Assembly: GCF_027587025.1 (NCBI RefSeq)
Contig: NZ_JAPPTI010000001.1
Location: forward strand, 558,001-622,000
Direction: 5' to 3'
Origin: Vibrio sp. LaRot3
GTDB lineage: Bacteria > Pseudomonadota > Gammaproteobacteria > Enterobacterales > Vibrionaceae
Length of the DNA stretch: 64,000 nucleotides
Positions within the stretch are counted from its first letter, which is position 1; each line of letters opens with the position of its first letter. A program made the translations under genes and the position numbers. Positions 63,266-64,000 of this stretch are shown here, in pieces. The notes under the pieces were generated by a model. That model had not been told where the DNA came from. It was given only the letters and a program-made list of their open reading frames with translations, and did no database searches.

Positions 63266-63295
63266 AATAACGCCAAAGTGTGCTTTGGCGTTATT
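63266..63295 (-). terminator. Hairpin downstream of the DNA glycosylase gene
   Basis: A perfect 13-bp stem AATAACGCCAAAG / CTTTGGCGTTATT with a TGTG loop, 4 bp past the glycosylase stop. The T tract is weak, so termination efficiency is uncertain. Confidence 0.65.
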
Positions 63296-63298
63296 GAA

Positions 63299-63988
63299 TT
63301 ATACTCGGTTATCGCCACTACTAAATGCGATAACTTGGCTGATATGGGTCAGGCTTCGTCCACTTTCTTGCTGCCAATGAGCAAAGGCTTGGTTACAAGC
63401 TTGCAGTGATTTTTTGGTATCCCTGCCACCTTCTATGATCTTATAGCTGCGCAGATACGCTTCTACATCTGATGATAAGATGAAGGTGTCTACCCCCATT
63501 TGGCGCAGAGCATAGGGGCCAGTATTTCCGCCTAAGCGTTTACCGTGTTTTTTCATATATAGCCACAAGTCGGTAATGTTTTCTTTTGGCCAATTGGCGA
63601 CCATTTTGCCAAACGAGCCATGCTCAATACTGGCTTCATGAATCATTCTCGCGTTGTCAGCGATCGACATTACTTTGGTCAGATGGCGAATGATGCGCTT
63701 ATCAGTGGCTTTATGTTCCCACTGTTCGTCAGACAACATAAGTAATGGCTCAACCTTGAAGCCGAAAAACAGTTCTTCAAAGTTTGGCCATTTATTACGA
63801 ACGACTTTCCAAGAGATACCCGACTGGAACACTTTCATTGAAAATGCTGACAACCAGCGATCATTGGGGATCGATTGAATGTCGCTTGAACTCAAAGAGG
63901 GGGATAGCAGCATTTCAAGTTGATCTTCGCCACCTTTGCGTTCTGCGGCTCTTTGATAGATATCTGCAAACTTTTCTAAATGCATCAT
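63299..63988 (-). CDS. DNA-3-methyladenine glycosylase I (Tag) family protein
   Basis: A 229-aa cytosolic helix-hairpin-helix-superfamily protein. Its features match the Tag family: DRWLSAFSMKVFQSGISWKVVRNKWPNFEELF near 43-74, HLTKVMSIADNARMI near 100-114, and GGNTGPYALRQMGVDTFILSSDV near 153-175. Expected role: excision of alkylated adenine. The canonical Tag zinc cysteine/histidine set is not apparent, so this is the divergent Tag-like subgroup and activity may differ. Two tandem ATG codons begin the frame. Confidence 0.75.
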   Translation of the reverse strand: MMHLEKFADIYQRAAERKGGEDQLEMLLSPSLSSSDIQSIPNDRWLSAFSMKVFQSGISWKVVRNKWPNFEELFFGFKVEPLLMLSDEQWEHKATDKRIIRHLTKVMSIADNARMIHEASIEHGSFGKMVANWPKENITDLWLYMKKHGKRLGGNTGPYALRQMGVDTFILSSDVEAYLRSYKIIEGGRDTKKSLQACNQAFAHWQQESGRSLTHISQVIAFSSGDNRV

Positions 63989-64000
63989 GGCTGCCTTTGT

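Noticed and set aside
63131..63409. 92-codon plus-strand frame
   Set aside because: Runs through the 13-bp hairpin at 63266 and into the glycosylase gene in antisense; composition is not protein-like.

Overview
The window reads as a stretch of a gammaproteobacterial main chromosome, almost certainly a Vibrio. The signs are the full hisGDCBHAFI operon with a polyhistidine leader, a csiV-mfd-plzB block beside lolCDE, the comEC-msbA-lpxK-ycaR-kdsB block, pflA/pflB with yfbU close by, and the prkA-yeaH-spoVR trio. Coding density is high and base composition looks even. I saw no tRNA, rRNA, insertion sequence, prophage, CRISPR array or origin. Because the ORF list starts at 60 aa, I also read the gaps for shorter genes and found hisL (15 aa) and ycaR (59 aa).

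Layout. 1-5.3 kb: an NhaC-type antiporter, PEP synthase (ppsA) and its divergent regulator ppsR. 5.4-12.9 kb: the histidine operon with a complete attenuator. 13.2-20.3 kb: a Fur-box-preceded operon of a TonB-dependent receptor, a YddA/SbmA-type ABC transporter and an M16 protease lipoprotein, i.e. a YddB-YddA-PqqL / Fus-like protease-associated import system. 20.5-26.4 kb: ppaC, then csiV, mfd and plzB on the minus strand. 26.6-36.4 kb: lolCDE, a DUF2062 gene, comEC, msbA, lpxK, ycaR, kdsB (lipoprotein and lipid A/Kdo supply plus DNA uptake). 36.5-43.5 kb: a Cache chemoreceptor and the spoVR-yeaH-prkA stress operon. 43.7-50.9 kb: yfbU, pflA, an LpxR-like deacylase, pflB and a DUF3360 permease in the place focA often holds, with an FNR-like site upstream. 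51.2-54.6 kb: a basic amino-acid ABC importer with an ArgR-like box. 54.6-56.2 kb: a secreted metallophosphatase. 56.5-63.1 kb: a seven-gene, tightly overlapping minus-strand operon. 63.3-64 kb: a Tag-family DNA glycosylase.

The most interesting region is the 56.5-63.1 kb operon. It encodes, in transcription order, an exported helical protein, a LolD-like ATPase, an FtsX/MacB-type permease, a LolA-like exported protein, an outer-membrane beta-barrel, a LytS-type sensor kinase and a LytTR response regulator. Inner-membrane extractor, periplasmic carrier, outer-membrane barrel and dedicated regulator are all present, which looks like a self-contained cell-envelope export or trafficking machine parallel to the housekeeping LolCDE encoded about 30 kb away. 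Its substrate is not visible. The second most interesting is the receptor/ABC/protease operon, and the third is the DUF3360 permease tied to anaerobic formate metabolism.

All functional calls come from reading the translated sequences and from remembered family features; no database search was run.
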